Both the position numbers and the translations under genes were made by a program. The notes beneath the pieces were generated by a model that saw only the letters and a program-made list of their open reading frames with translations, had not been told where the DNA came from and searched no databases. A stretch of 64,000 nucleotides of DNA from Sphingomonas albertensis (lineage in GTDB: Bacteria; Pseudomonadota; Alphaproteobacteria; Sphingomonadales; Sphingomonadaceae), in assembly GCF_014358075.1 (NCBI RefSeq), contig NZ_JACONT010000020.1, positions 1 through 64,000 on the forward strand. Direction: 5' to 3'. Of the stretch, positions 19,546 through 28,332 are shown one piece after another. Within the stretch, counting starts at the first letter, position 1. Each line of letters opens with the position of its first letter.

Positions 19546-19650
19546 ACCACCCCGGCGGAGGCCGGGGCCCAGTTGGGGTACAAGACTTGGCTGGCGGTGC
19601 GCGTCGTTACTGCGGCCTTCCCAACTGGGCCCCGGCCTCCGCCGGGGTGG
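19546..19650. repeat. Family A inverted repeat
   Basis: Full copy with arms CCCCGGCGGAGGCCGGGGCC and CAGTTGGG plus the reverse form at 19618-19650. It fills the gap between the LOG gene and crtB. Confidence 0.85.
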
Positions 19651-19696
19651 CGGCGAGCTTCGGGGTGGCCGCAGGTGCTGGAGCGAGCCGTCAACT

Positions 19697-20278
19697 TCAC
19701 AAATCCGACGCGTTCATCCGCACGATCGGCTGCGTCGGCACGTGAGCGGCCATCCGGTCGAGCAGCACGTCCAGCGTATCCGCCACGATCAGCAGATCCC
19801 GGTGCTGCGCCCGCAAAAACCCGACCTCGCCCATCTTTTCCCAGAACGCGATCAGGTGATCGTAATACCCAGCGGTATTCAGCAGCCCCACCGGATCCGC
19901 ATGATAGCCAAGCTGCGCCCAGCTCAGCGCCTCCCACAGCTCGTCCATGGTGCCGGTCCCGCCCGGAATCGTCACGAACCCGTCGCTCAAGTCCGTGAAC
20001 ATCTGCTTCCGCTGATGCATGCCGGTCACGACGTGCAACTCGGTAAGCCCCCGATGCGCGACCTCCGCATCGACCAGCGCCTGCGGAATGACCCCGATAA
20101 CCTCGCCACCACCCTCGAGCGCGCCATCGGCGATCGCGCCCATCAGCCCGGTCCGCCCGCCGCCATACACGAGGCCAATCCCCCGCTCGGCAAAAGCCAG
20201 CCCCAGCGCCCGGGCGCCCTCGATATAAGTTGGATCGGCCGGCGTCGCCGACCCGCAATACACAGCAAGACGTTTCAT
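19697..20278 (-). CDS. LOG family protein (TIGR00730)
   Basis: A 193-residue Rossmann-fold protein. The signature pair GGGRTGLMG and PGGTGTMDE are present, the latter holding the catalytic Arg/Glu region of lysine decarboxylase-like LOG proteins. Family members act as nucleotide 5'-monophosphate phosphoribohydrolases; in plants and some bacteria they release cytokinins. The bacterial physiological substrate is unclear. It lies between crtB and the cysteine-rich peptide gene, without obvious functional link to carotenoids. Confidence 0.92.
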   Translation of the reverse strand: MKRLAVYCGSATPADPTYIEGARALGLAFAERGIGLVYGGGRTGLMGAIADGALEGGGEVIGVIPQALVDAEVAHRGLTELHVVTGMHQRKQMFTDLSDGFVTIPGGTGTMDELWEALSWAQLGYHADPVGLLNTAGYYDHLIAFWEKMGEVGFLRAQHRDLLIVADTLDVLLDRMAAHVPTQPIVRMNASDL

Positions 20279-20382
20279 GCCGCCTCGCTACGAGATGCGA
20301 GCACGCGCCACAAGCATGCGAACATCGTCGAACCCGGTATCCGGACCGGCACCATGCACAGCCGATCCGGACGATCGGTCGA

Positions 20383-20658
20383 TCAGCAAGCGCTCCGGCA
20401 AGCATCGCCGGCCGTTTTCGCCAGCGAAATGCAGATGCCCTGACCGAACGGGAGCCTGCCGCACAGCGAGATCGCCGCTGCCTGGGCGATGTCGCACCCC
20501 GTCTGGCAAATGCCGCCGACCTGTGCCGTCGCCGATACGCCGCTGCTTGCGGGTTCGATCGTCTCGCCCTTGAAATTCTCGCTGATGATGCTGGCGATCA
20601 GGCTCTGCTGATCGGCAGTCAGTGTACCCCATTCCTGCTGGTTCACGGTGATGGTCAT
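20383..20658 (-). CDS. Cysteine-rich 91-residue peptide, possible precursor peptide
   Basis: The first half (about residues 1-48) is hydrophilic and helical (EWGTLTADQQSLIASIISE), then a Gly-Gly (AQVGG) precedes a hydrophobic stretch with seven cysteines (ICQTGC, SLCGR, GICIS, DACRSAC). This leader-then-core shape recalls exported or modified peptides cut after a double glycine, and the cysteine spacing loosely recalls halocin C8-like domains; both are inference. GGAAGGA 7 bases before the ATG at 20658 supports translation. No dedicated maturase, peptidase-transporter or immunity gene is adjacent. Function unknown. Confidence 0.65.
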   Translation of the reverse strand: MTITVNQQEWGTLTADQQSLIASIISENFKGETIEPASSGVSATAQVGGICQTGCDIAQAAAISLCGRLPFGQGICISLAKTAGDACRSAC

Positions 20659-20864
20659 ATCGGCATCCTTCCACGTTTGAACGAGCGGCCGGATGAGGCG
20701 ATACGTATGTTTCGCCGGCACCGCCGCTCGCAAGGAAGGCTAGCGGAAGGTCCGCAGGCGGCTATCGACGATCCGCCCATTTCGGTGGCCCGTCTCCTGG
20801 CGGCGCGGCGCGCACAGGCAAAGCGCCGCACAACCGCTCCGTTTCGGACATGGTAGGCGAAATG

Positions 20865-21012
20865 GGTTCACGCGGAGACGCGGAGACGCGGAGGTGTCGC
20901 CTTCCGGACAGCGCTCGCGCTGTCTTCACCCTCGTCCCGCAAATCGCTGGAGACACGGTCGCGACGCGACAAGCGCAACACCTCCGCGTCTCCGCGTCTC
21001 CGCGCGAACAAA
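20865..21012. repeat. Family F inverted repeat
   Basis: Left arm GGTTCACGCGGAGACGCGGA plus GACGCGGAGGTG, right arm CACCTCCGCGTC plus TCCGCGTCTCCGCGCGAACA, with an internal direct repetition of GGAGACGC. A second copy is at 46072-46187. It begins where the crtI transcript ends. Confidence 0.82.
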
Positions 21013-21014
21013 CC

Positions 21015-22493
21015 TTACTTCTCGCCCCCAAGCATCAACCGAGCCGTAGCCTTCGCACTCCCGACGACCCCCGGAATCCCCGCACCCGGATGCGTCCCAG
21101 CCCCCACGAAGTACAGGTTCGGAATATGCTCGTCGCGATTGTGCACCCGGAAATACGCGCTCTGCGTCAGCACCGGCTCCAGCGAGAACGCGCTTCCCAG
21201 ATGCGCATTGAGATCCTGCGCAAAATCCTTCGGCGCGTACGAGAACTTGGTCACGATCCGCTCATGGATATCCGGGATCAACCGCCGCCCGATCTCGTCG
21301 AGGATGCGCTTCTCCAGGATCGGTGCGATCTCGTCCCAGTCGACCGGGAACTTCCCCATGTGCGGCACCGGCGCCAGCGCGTAGAAGGTAGAATGCCCCT
21401 CCGGCGCCAGCGAAGGATCGGTCACGGTCGGATGATGCAGGTACAGCGAGAAGTCCTCGCTCAGCACGCCGTGATCGTAGATATCCTCGAGCAGCCCCTT
21501 ATAGCGCGGCCCGAACAGGATCATGTGGTGCGGGATGCCCGGCCAGGTGCCCTTGATCCCGAAATGCACCACGAACAGCGATGGCGAATATTTCTTCCGC
21601 TCGAGCGACCCGGTCTTGCGCTTGGCGCTGCGCGAGGTCGCCAGCAGGTCGCGATAGGTGTGCATGATGTCGCTGTTCGCCGCGATCGCATCCGCCTGAC
21701 CCGACCAGCCGCTCGCGGTCGTCACGCCGGTCGCGCGGTCGCCAAGCGTCTCGATCGACGTCACCGGATCGTCGAGCCGCAACACGCCGCCCAGCCGCTC
21801 GAACTGAGTCACCAGCGCCGCGACCAGACGGTTGGTCCCGCCGCGCGCGAACCACACCCCGCCGTCACGCTCCAGCTTGTGGATCAGCGCATAGATCGCG
21901 CTCGTCGTCATCGGATTGCCGCCGACCAGCAGCGTGTGGAACGACAGTGCCTCGCGCAGTTTCTCCGACTTCACGAAGCTCGACACGATCGAATAGACCG
22001 ACCGCCACGCCTGGTATTTCGCCAGCGCCGGCGCCGCCTTGATCATCGACCCGAAGTCGAGGAACGCGACGTGGCCGAGCTTCTCATAGCCTTCATGGAA
22101 GACACCTGCCGAATATTGCAGGAACTTCTCGTACCCCGCCCAGTCGCCGGGATGCAGCTTCTCGATCTCGGCGCGCATCTGCACATCGTCGTTGGTATAG
22201 TCGAAATTCGTCCCGTCGGGCCAGTTCAGGCGGTAGAACGGCAGCACCGGATCGAGCGTCACGTCCTCGCTCATGTCGCGCCCGCTCAGCGCCCACAATT
22301 CGCGCAGGCAATCGGGATCGGTGATGACGGTCGGGCCCGCATCGAACGTGAACCCGTCGCGCTCCCAGAAATAGCCGCGCCCACCCGGCTTGTCGCGGCT
22401 TTCGACGATCGTCGTCTGCACGCCCGCGGATTGCAGCCGGATCGCGAGCGCGAGGCCGCCAAATCCTGCGCCGATGACTATTGCGGTCTTCAA
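21015..22493 (-). CDS. crtI: Phytoene desaturase
   Basis: FAD-dependent enzyme that converts phytoene to lycopene. The 492-residue length is normal. The N-terminal dinucleotide motif VIGAGFGGLALAIRLQ starts at about residue 6 and the C-terminal family signature GTHPGAGIPGVVGSAK is present. The start is a TTG at 22493, which overlaps the crtY stop (TTGA) and places the FAD motif right at the N-terminus; the upstream in-frame ATG at 22718 lies within crtY and is a shadow. Translation is probably coupled to crtY. Confidence 0.95.
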   Translation of the reverse strand: MKTAIVIGAGFGGLALAIRLQSAGVQTTIVESRDKPGGRGYFWERDGFTFDAGPTVITDPDCLRELWALSGRDMSEDVTLDPVLPFYRLNWPDGTNFDYTNDDVQMRAEIEKLHPGDWAGYEKFLQYSAGVFHEGYEKLGHVAFLDFGSMIKAAPALAKYQAWRSVYSIVSSFVKSEKLREALSFHTLLVGGNPMTTSAIYALIHKLERDGGVWFARGGTNRLVAALVTQFERLGGVLRLDDPVTSIETLGDRATGVTTASGWSGQADAIAANSDIMHTYRDLLATSRSAKRKTGSLERKKYSPSLFVVHFGIKGTWPGIPHHMILFGPRYKGLLEDIYDHGVLSEDFSLYLHHPTVTDPSLAPEGHSTFYALAPVPHMGKFPVDWDEIAPILEKRILDEIGRRLIPDIHERIVTKFSYAPKDFAQDLNAHLGSAFSLEPVLTQSAYFRVHNRDEHIPNLYFVGAGTHPGAGIPGVVGSAKATARLMLGGEK

Positions 22494-23653
22494 GAGCGTG
22501 CTCCGATAATGGCGCGAACGGCGCGCGAGATGGGGACTGGCGGCTTGCCGGTAAGGACTCGGGCCTTGTCGGTCATCGTCGACCGTCCGGCATAGAACCG
22601 CCCGATAAGTGCAGGCGACAGGCGGTAGAAGCGTTCGAGGATGCGGTAGCGTTCCTCCGGCTCGGCGGCGCGGAACAACATCGTGTCGAGCATCCGGTAG
22701 AAGCCGCGGCTTTGCCACGTCGCGCGCGCCATTTCATGCGTCGCGTCATGAAGGGTCGCGCCCGAGAAATCGCTGAGGTCGGCCAGCATCGCCGCGGTCC
22801 GCACCGCATCGGGCAGCGAATAGCCGGTGGTCGGGTGGAACATCCCCGCGCGCATGCCCGCCTTGGCGACATGCGCGCCGCCCGACCGCCAATACGCCTC
22901 GAAATCTCCGCCCATCGCGACCGGCAGCACACCCGATTCCTCGCGCTCTACGTTAGCCACGGACCAACCACGCTCGGCGACATATTCGTCGATCCGCGCG
23001 CCCAGCACGGGAATATCGAGATCGGGCGTGTCGCTATAATAGGTGTCCTCGACGAACATCCGCTCCGCGCTGAACGGCAGGCAGTAGACGAACCGATACC
23101 CGTCGATCTGCGGAATGGTGGCATCCATCACCATCGGCCGCGGGCTTGCGTGCGGCACGCTCAACGCCAGCTCGCGCCCGAGAAACTTCTGCCACGCGAG
23201 ATCGAGCAGCGACAGGTCGCCCGGCCCGCGCGCGTCGATCACGCCGGTCGCCTCGATCCGGTCGCCATCCGCCAGCACCACCGCGGTCGGGCTCGCGCCC
23301 GACACCTTCCGCCCGAGCATCAGCGCATGCGGCGGCAGCACGCGGCACACCTCGCGGTCGAGCCGCTCGCTCTCGATCGAATAATAGGTGGCGTCGATCG
23401 TCCGTGCATGGTCCGGAAAGCGCACGTCGTAGCCCTGCCACGCATGCACCACGAGCGGCGCGACGATCCAGCGATCGCCTTGCGCCACGTCGCTGCCAAA
23501 GAACGACCACAGATGATTGCCGCCGACCACCGGCGCGGCGTCGATCAGCCGCACGTCCAGTGCCGGATGCCTGGCCTTGAGCGCCAGCGCGATCATCCCG
23601 CCGGCCAAACCCGCGCCAACGATCGCGACGTCGCAGGAGATCGTCGATGCCAT
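22490..23653 (-). CDS. crtY: Lycopene beta-cyclase, CrtY type
   Basis: Closes the ends of lycopene to beta-ionone rings giving beta-carotene. The 387-residue protein begins with the dinucleotide motif VAIVGAGLAGGMIALAL and has the CrtY features DARG, YRFVYCLPFS, FHPTTGYSLPDAV and the C-terminal FYRML-x-RMLF-like region. The ATG at 23653 places the motif near the N-terminus; the frame runs 17 codons further without family support. It is the first gene of the crtY-crtI pair. Confidence 0.94.
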   Translation of the reverse strand: MASTISCDVAIVGAGLAGGMIALALKARHPALDVRLIDAAPVVGGNHLWSFFGSDVAQGDRWIVAPLVVHAWQGYDVRFPDHARTIDATYYSIESERLDREVCRVLPPHALMLGRKVSGASPTAVVLADGDRIEATGVIDARGPGDLSLLDLAWQKFLGRELALSVPHASPRPMVMDATIPQIDGYRFVYCLPFSAERMFVEDTYYSDTPDLDIPVLGARIDEYVAERGWSVANVEREESGVLPVAMGGDFEAYWRSGGAHVAKAGMRAGMFHPTTGYSLPDAVRTAAMLADLSDFSGATLHDATHEMARATWQSRGFYRMLDTMLFRAAEPEERYRILERFYRLSPALIGRFYAGRSTMTDKARVLTGKPPVPISRAVRAIIGARS

Positions 23654-23752
23654 GCCTCCGACTAGCGCAAAGCGAGAGCCTCGAAAACAACCTTTGCAAA
23701 GCAATCACACGCGAAGACAACCTGCGTTGCCGGGGCGGGCAGGGGGCCGGCT

Positions 23753-24020
23753 TACGATCCTGCCCCGCCAGGGGGAGGTGGCTGGCACTCGCCAGATGGA
23801 GGGGGAGGAAAGAGAAACCGCCATTCCGCGTCCTCGCCCCTCGCTGGAAGGGAGGAGGAAACCCGGCAACGGCTACTCCGCCCTGTAAGGAGAGGTGAAC
23901 CTGCCCCCCTCCCTGGAAGGGAGGGGCTGGGGGTGGGTCGGCGTCCGCATAGTCGAACGCGCGTGGCTCAAGCCGGCAAACCCACCCCCGCCTCTTCCCT
24001 TCCAGGGAGGGGGGGAATGC
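23753..24020. repeat. Half family B and full family C repeats
   Basis: The gap of about 490 bases between crtY and the acetyltransferase holds one arm of a family B element (23753-23815), a piece resembling a family C arm (about 23838-23860) and a full family C element (23902-24017). No gene is supported in the gap. Confidence 0.78.
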
Positions 24021-24145
24021 CCGGCCACGGATACCCTTTTCATTCCCGGCAATGGAATCCGGCAACGAATACGCCTCTCACCCGGGACAGCGAGAACACT
24101 CCGCAACGGATACCCCTCCATCGCAATCGCCCCTAAGCCGTGCAA

Positions 24146-24706
24146 ATGCCCACGCCCGCATCCGCCCCCACGCTCACCACCGCCCGCCTGACCCTGACCG
24201 GCCACGCCGCGACCGACCTCGAGGACTGCGCCGCGATGTGGACCGATCCGCGCGTCTACACGATGATCGGCGGCCAGCCCCGCCCCCGCGAGGACGTCTG
24301 GATCCGCCTGCTCCGCTCGATCGGCCAGTGGACGCTGTTCGGCTATGGCAGCTGGATCGCGCGCGACACCGCGACCGGCGCGTTGATCGGCGAGCTAGGC
24401 CTGATCGAGGCCCGCCGCGCGATCGAGCCCTCGATCGACGCCGCACCAGAAATGGGTTGGACCCTCACCGGCGCCGCGCAAGGCCAGGGCTATGCGTCCG
24501 AAGCGCTCGCCGCGATCCTCGCCTGGACCGACGCGCGCATCCCCGCGACGACCTGCATCATAGACCCCACCAACGCCCCGTCGATCCGCCTCGCCGAGCG
24601 CCTGGGCTACCGCCTGCGCACCACGGGCACCTACCGGGACGCGCCGATCCTGATCTTCGACCGCCGCGCGCGGGCGGCGGAACCCGCGGCTATTGCTGCG
24701 CGGTGA
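24146..24706 (+). CDS. GNAT family N-acetyltransferase
   Basis: A 186-residue acetyl-CoA-dependent transferase of the RimJ/RimL-like type: LTTARLTLTGHAATDLEDCAAMW at the start, then GELGLIEAR and the acetyl-CoA loop around AQGQGYASEALAAIL, then NAPSIRLAERLGYR. An in-frame GTG lies two codons upstream at 24140. The C-terminus overlaps the 3' end of the small membrane-protein gene on the other strand. Substrate unknown. Confidence 0.88.
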   Translation: MPTPASAPTLTTARLTLTGHAATDLEDCAAMWTDPRVYTMIGGQPRPREDVWIRLLRSIGQWTLFGYGSWIARDTATGALIGELGLIEARRAIEPSIDAAPEMGWTLTGAAQGQGYASEALAAILAWTDARIPATTCIIDPTNAPSIRLAERLGYRLRTTGTYRDAPILIFDRRARAAEPAAIAAR

Positions 24707-24902
24707 CGACCGGCGTCTGCACCGCAGCGATCGGCATCGGATCGCCCGCGCGGTCGTAGAACGCCATCAACACCAGCCCCAGGGCCAATATGGTCCCGGC
24801 GATCACATAGATCAGCCCCTTGTGGTCCTTGCCGATATCCTCGCGAATATCCCGGCCGGTCTCGCCACCAATATCCCCGCGCGCGGCGCTGTGGTCTGCC
24901 AT
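24690..24902 (-). CDS. Small single-span membrane protein
   Basis: A 70-residue protein with a polar, charged N-terminus (residues 1-28) and one membrane helix (about 29-48, GLIYVIAGTILALGLVLMAF), then a short tail. It overlaps the last codons of the acetyltransferase gene by 17 bases, tail to tail. Coding is likely from the clear hydrophobic segment and codon pattern; the function is unknown. Confidence 0.65.
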   Translation of the reverse strand: MADHSAARGDIGGETGRDIREDIGKDHKGLIYVIAGTILALGLVLMAFYDRAGDPMPIAAVQTPVVTAQQ

Positions 24903-25086
24903 GCATCACTCTCCGATTGGCAGGTCATCCTGCTCTGGAGGTGAGGCTACCATCTTTCCGCCCACTGCATAGAGCCTATCGCACACCCAACAGATTCTCT
25001 GGAAAAGCAAAAAAGCACCGCGACGCGTGCAGCCTGTTGCAACAGGCTTGGTCGCTCTCGTCCGATTTGCGAGACGGCTTCCCGGC

Positions 25087-25392
25087 TTATTTAAGCCGCG
25101 CGGCGCACCATGCGTCGGTCTCGGGACGTTGCGAGCCCTTGCCGAGCCGGCTCATGAGATACGGTTCGTCTGCCGGAACCGATGTGGCAACGAACATGAA
25201 CTTTTTCATGTCGGCCGGCGCTATGAAGCGCGAGCAGTGGCCGACCAGTTCGAGAGTATCCCCCACTGCACGGAGCGGCTTCGACACGGCGCTGTCTTTC
25301 GGCGGTCGCACGATCACCGGCGGCGCCGTCAGCCCCGGAGCACTCTGAAGAAATACTGTAAGCGCGATAAAGATCATGGCCGACACTAGCAT
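25087..25392 (-). CDS. Small secreted protein of unknown function
   Basis: A 101-residue protein with a signal peptide (about 1-22, MLVSAMIFIALTVFLQSAPG). The mature part contains VTSVPADEPYLMSRLGKGS-like and two cysteines (HCSRF, AWCAARL). No family recognised. The ATG at 25392 is preferred because the signal peptide begins there; the frame is open further upstream. Confidence 0.55.
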   Translation of the reverse strand: MLVSAMIFIALTVFLQSAPGLTAPPVIVRPPKDSAVSKPLRAVGDTLELVGHCSRFIAPADMKKFMFVATSVPADEPYLMSRLGKGSQRPETDAWCAARLK

Positions 25393-25565
25393 AAGCGTTT
25401 CGCCACGCCAGCAGGTTCGGAGTCCGGGTGGATATCGACGGCTTGGACGGGAATGGAGGCGAACAAGTCGGCGCGTCCCTATCGATGCAGAAGCTTCGAT
25501 TTCTGCATCACACTCACCCCACAACCCCCATTACCCAACACCCCATAATCCCCTATAAGCGCCTC

Positions 25566-26384
25566 ATGTGGCTCGCCATCCTCCTCTCCGCGCTGGCAAT
25601 GACCGCCATCGTCGGGGTCCGCTATCTCATCGTCTCCGGCGCGTTCGCCGCGGCCACGCGCGCGCGACATCCCGGGCTCTACCGCGGGCTCGACGCGCAG
25701 ATGCGGCGCGAGATCTGGTGGAGCATCGCCTCCGCCGCGATCTACGGCATACCTGCAGGAATCGTCGCCTGGGGCTGGCAAAATCGCGGCTGGACGCAGA
25801 TTTATACCGACGTCCACGCTTACCCGCTCTGGTACCTGCCGGTGTCGGTGCTCGCCTTCCTGGTCGCGCACGACACCTGGTTCTACTGGACGCATCGCTG
25901 GATGCATCGGCCGAAGCCCTTCAAGCTCGCGCATGCGGTGCATCACGCCAGTCGCCCGCCGACCGCGTGGGCGGCGATGGCGTTCCATCCGATCGAGGCG
26001 ATCACCGGCGCCGTGATAATTCCGCTACTGGTCTTCCTGATTCCGATCCATGTCGGCTCACTGGGTCTGGTACTGACGATCATGACCGTTATGGGGGTAA
26101 CCAATCACATGGGGTGGGAGGTTTTCCCCCGGTTCATGTGGCGGGGCGCACTGGGCGGCTGGCTGATCACGGCGAGCCATCATCAGCGCCATCACGAACA
26201 ATACGGGTGCAACTATGGCCTCTATTTCCGCTTTTGGGATCGGCTCTGCGGCACCGACAAGGGACTCGGCGACTTCACCAAATCGCACGCGAAAGCTGCC
26301 GCCCGTGTCGCGTCTGCCGTTGACAGTGGCGGGCGCGCTGGCGTGGCTGACGCTGGCAGCAGCAGCCCCCGTCACGCGGCTTGA
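25566..26384 (+). CDS. Fatty acid hydroxylase / sterol desaturase superfamily protein, possible carotenoid hydroxylase
   Basis: A 272-residue membrane di-iron enzyme with several helices. The eight-histidine pattern is clear: H102-H110-H114 (HDTWFYWTHRWMH), H123-H126-H127 (HAVHHA) and H205-H206-H209-H210 (HHQRHHE). This superfamily includes beta-carotene hydroxylases (CrtZ), CrtG-like ring hydroxylases and sterol/lipid desaturases. Location 2 kb from crtY hints at ring hydroxylation, but the sequence is closer in layout to the ERG3-like branch, so the substrate is open. The ATG at 25566 begins the first membrane helix. Confidence 0.82.
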   Translation: MWLAILLSALAMTAIVGVRYLIVSGAFAAATRARHPGLYRGLDAQMRREIWWSIASAAIYGIPAGIVAWGWQNRGWTQIYTDVHAYPLWYLPVSVLAFLVAHDTWFYWTHRWMHRPKPFKLAHAVHHASRPPTAWAAMAFHPIEAITGAVIIPLLVFLIPIHVGSLGLVLTIMTVMGVTNHMGWEVFPRFMWRGALGGWLITASHHQRHHEQYGCNYGLYFRFWDRLCGTDKGLGDFTKSHAKAAARVASAVDSGGRAGVADAGSSSPRHAA

Positions 26385-26739
26385 CGTAGAGATCGACAAT
26401 CTCCGCTCGGCAAAGGGCATGATCCGGATCTGCCTCACCGCGGATCCCGACAATTTCCCCGCCTGCGTCGACGATGCCAACGCGCTGACCCGGTCGCTGC
26501 CCGCCAGTGTCCACACCACCAGCTTCCCGGGGTTGCCCCAGCGCGGCTATGCGCTCGCGGTGATCCACGACGAGAACAACAACGCCAAGCTCGATACGCT
26601 CGCCGGCATCCCGCGCGAGGGTTACGGCTTCTCGCGCAACGCCGCCGTGCGGTTCGGTCCGCCACGCTTTTCCGCCGCCCGGTTCATGGTTGCCGGTGAT
26701 GCCGAATTGCAACAGGTGAAAATGCGTTACATCTTCTGA
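26305..26739 (+). CDS. DUF2141 family secreted protein
   Basis: A 144-residue protein with a signal peptide (about 1-20, VSRLPLTVAGALAWLTLAAA) followed by a DUF2141-type beta-sandwich: LDVEIDNLRSAKGMIRICL, ALAVIHDENNNAKLD and GYGFSRNA are family hallmarks. The GTG at 26305 is the best start because the signal peptide begins there. It overlaps the end of the hydroxylase gene by 80 bases, so the pair is probably co-transcribed. Function of the family is unknown. Confidence 0.8.
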   Translation: MSRLPLTVAGALAWLTLAAAAPVTRLDVEIDNLRSAKGMIRICLTADPDNFPACVDDANALTRSLPASVHTTSFPGLPQRGYALAVIHDENNNAKLDTLAGIPREGYGFSRNAAVRFGPPRFSAARFMVAGDAELQQVKMRYIF

Positions 26740-26808
26740 CCGATCCTAACGGACCGAAAACGGTTTCACCGCGTTGCGACGGGGAACCTTTTTGTCCGGA
26801 GCATTTCC

Positions 26809-27672
26809 TTGCGCGCATTCTCTCTCTTCACGTCTGCCGCAATCGCGGTGCTCGCGATCGCCACGCCTGCGCTCGCCCAGACGGACCCCAACCCGTCGCC
26901 GCCGATCACCGATCCCCGCGACAACAACCGCGTCACGGTCGCGCTCGGCGTGGTGTCGATGCCCGATTACGAGGGTGCCGACAGCAATTCCTTCACGCCC
27001 GCCGGTGCGTTCGTCGGCACGGTCCGCGGCCATGACTTCTTCCTCCGCGGCACGCAGCTTTATTTCAACCTGATCCCCAACACGGGCGAGGTCGGCACCA
27101 ATTTCGAACTCGGCGTCATCGGCGGCGTCCGTCGCGATCGCACCGGCGACATCGACAACCGCCAGGTCCGCGCACTCGGCAAGATCGACACTGCCTATGA
27201 GCTGGGCGGCTATGTCGGCGTCGCCCGGACCGGCGTCATCACAAGCGACTACGACACGCTCACCGCGCGCGTCGCCTATGTCCACGACGTGTCGGGCACG
27301 TACGACAGCTACGTCATCACGCCGCAGGTGAACTACACCACGCCGCTGTCGGTGCGCACGCTCGTCTCGCTCGGCGTGTCGGCGGATTATGCCGGCAAGG
27401 GCTTCGGCCGCACCTATGCGGCGGTGACGCCGATCGGCTCGCTCGCCAGCGGCCTGCGCACCTACGACGTCAACGACAGCGGTTTCCGCCGCGTCAACGC
27501 ATCGCTGTTCGTGGTGCAGAGCCTGTCCGGCGATCTCCGCCACGGCCTCGGTGTCGGTGCCGGCGTGCTCTACGGCCGCATGGTCGGCAAGTACAAGGAC
27601 AGCCCGATCGTCGCCGACGTCGGCGATGCCGACCAGTGGCTCGGCGCCGTGGGCCTGACCTACACCTTCTGA
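26809..27672 (+). CDS. MipA/OmpV family outer-membrane protein
   Basis: A 287-residue protein with a signal peptide (about 1-23, ending PALAQ) and alternating beta-strand sequence ending in a C-terminal aromatic (LTYTF), as for outer-membrane barrels. The motifs MPDYEGADS and RRDRTGDIDN resemble the MipA/OmpV family. Some relatives scaffold murein enzymes; the role here is unknown. The start is a TTG at 26809 that begins the signal peptide. Confidence 0.87.
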   Translation: MRAFSLFTSAAIAVLAIATPALAQTDPNPSPPITDPRDNNRVTVALGVVSMPDYEGADSNSFTPAGAFVGTVRGHDFFLRGTQLYFNLIPNTGEVGTNFELGVIGGVRRDRTGDIDNRQVRALGKIDTAYELGGYVGVARTGVITSDYDTLTARVAYVHDVSGTYDSYVITPQVNYTTPLSVRTLVSLGVSADYAGKGFGRTYAAVTPIGSLASGLRTYDVNDSGFRRVNASLFVVQSLSGDLRHGLGVGAGVLYGRMVGKYKDSPIVADVGDADQWLGAVGLTYTF

Positions 27673-27733
27673 TCCAGGCGGCCCGACCAGCCCGATCTGA
27701 TAGCGGCCAAACCGAAGACAAACCCCGGACCTC

Positions 27734-27870
27734 ACGATCCTCCCCCGCAAGGGGGAGGTGGCTGGCCCTTGCCAGACGGAGGGGGAGGTAGCGCAAACGC
27801 CGGTTCCGTGTCCTCCCCCTCCGTCGCCTACGGCGCCACCTCCCCCTGGCGGGGGAGGATCGTAAGGCAG
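27734..27870. repeat. Family B inverted repeat
   Basis: Full copy with outer arms GATCCTCCCCCGCAAGGGGG and the complementary GGCGGGGGAGGATCG form, following the MipA/OmpV gene. Confidence 0.85.
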
Positions 27871-27955
27871 AGCTCCGACGAAAAACCCCTACCCTGAAGG
27901 GAAGGGGAAAGTAGACCGCAAGGCCTCAACCGCCAGCGACTTCCTACCGACGAGA

Positions 27956-28057
27956 GCCAGCCGGCCACTAAAACTGCCGCGGCCGACGCGACCCAAAGCT
28001 TCCGCGACGCCAGCCACTAAAGCTGCCGCAAAACCGCCGCGACCCGATCTTCCGAAC
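27956..28057. repeat. Two imperfect tandem copies of a ~50-base unit
   Basis: GCCAGCC-(GG)-CCACTAAAACTGCC... (27956-28008) and GCCAGCCACTAAAGCTGCCG... (28009-28057) share the core ACTAAA-x-CTGCCG and CGCGACCC with different tails. They lie in a gene-free stretch from 27673 to 28332. No protein or RNA is recognised in this stretch. Confidence 0.6.
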
Positions 28058-28332
28058 GCTCCCGCGAACCCGCCTCGAGCGCCCGCGCAAGGCCACCCCG
28101 CCGCCGCTCCAAAACACCCCCACCCCACCTGAAATTTATTTCACGACGTTGCCGTTAATGCTGCGTCCATTTCCCCTTGGCGTCCGTTCCTCGAATTGGA
28201 CGGCAGATTTTTGCCCGCAATAGAGCGCGTTACGAGTCGGGCCTTGGCGACAGGGTGTTGCTCTGATCGGTCCGGACTGTTCGATTGTTTCAATAACTCC
28301 GACGTCTGCAACAACAAGGGGAGGACCCTGAT

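Noticed and set aside
20383..20658. Nif11- or NHLP-type leader peptide
   Set aside because: The N-terminal half does not show the signature residues of either family; only the general leader-core shape is similar.
27889..28128. Gly/Ala-rich frame of 79 codons on the minus strand
   Set aside because: Covers tandem repeats, has no ribosome site and no recognisable fold.
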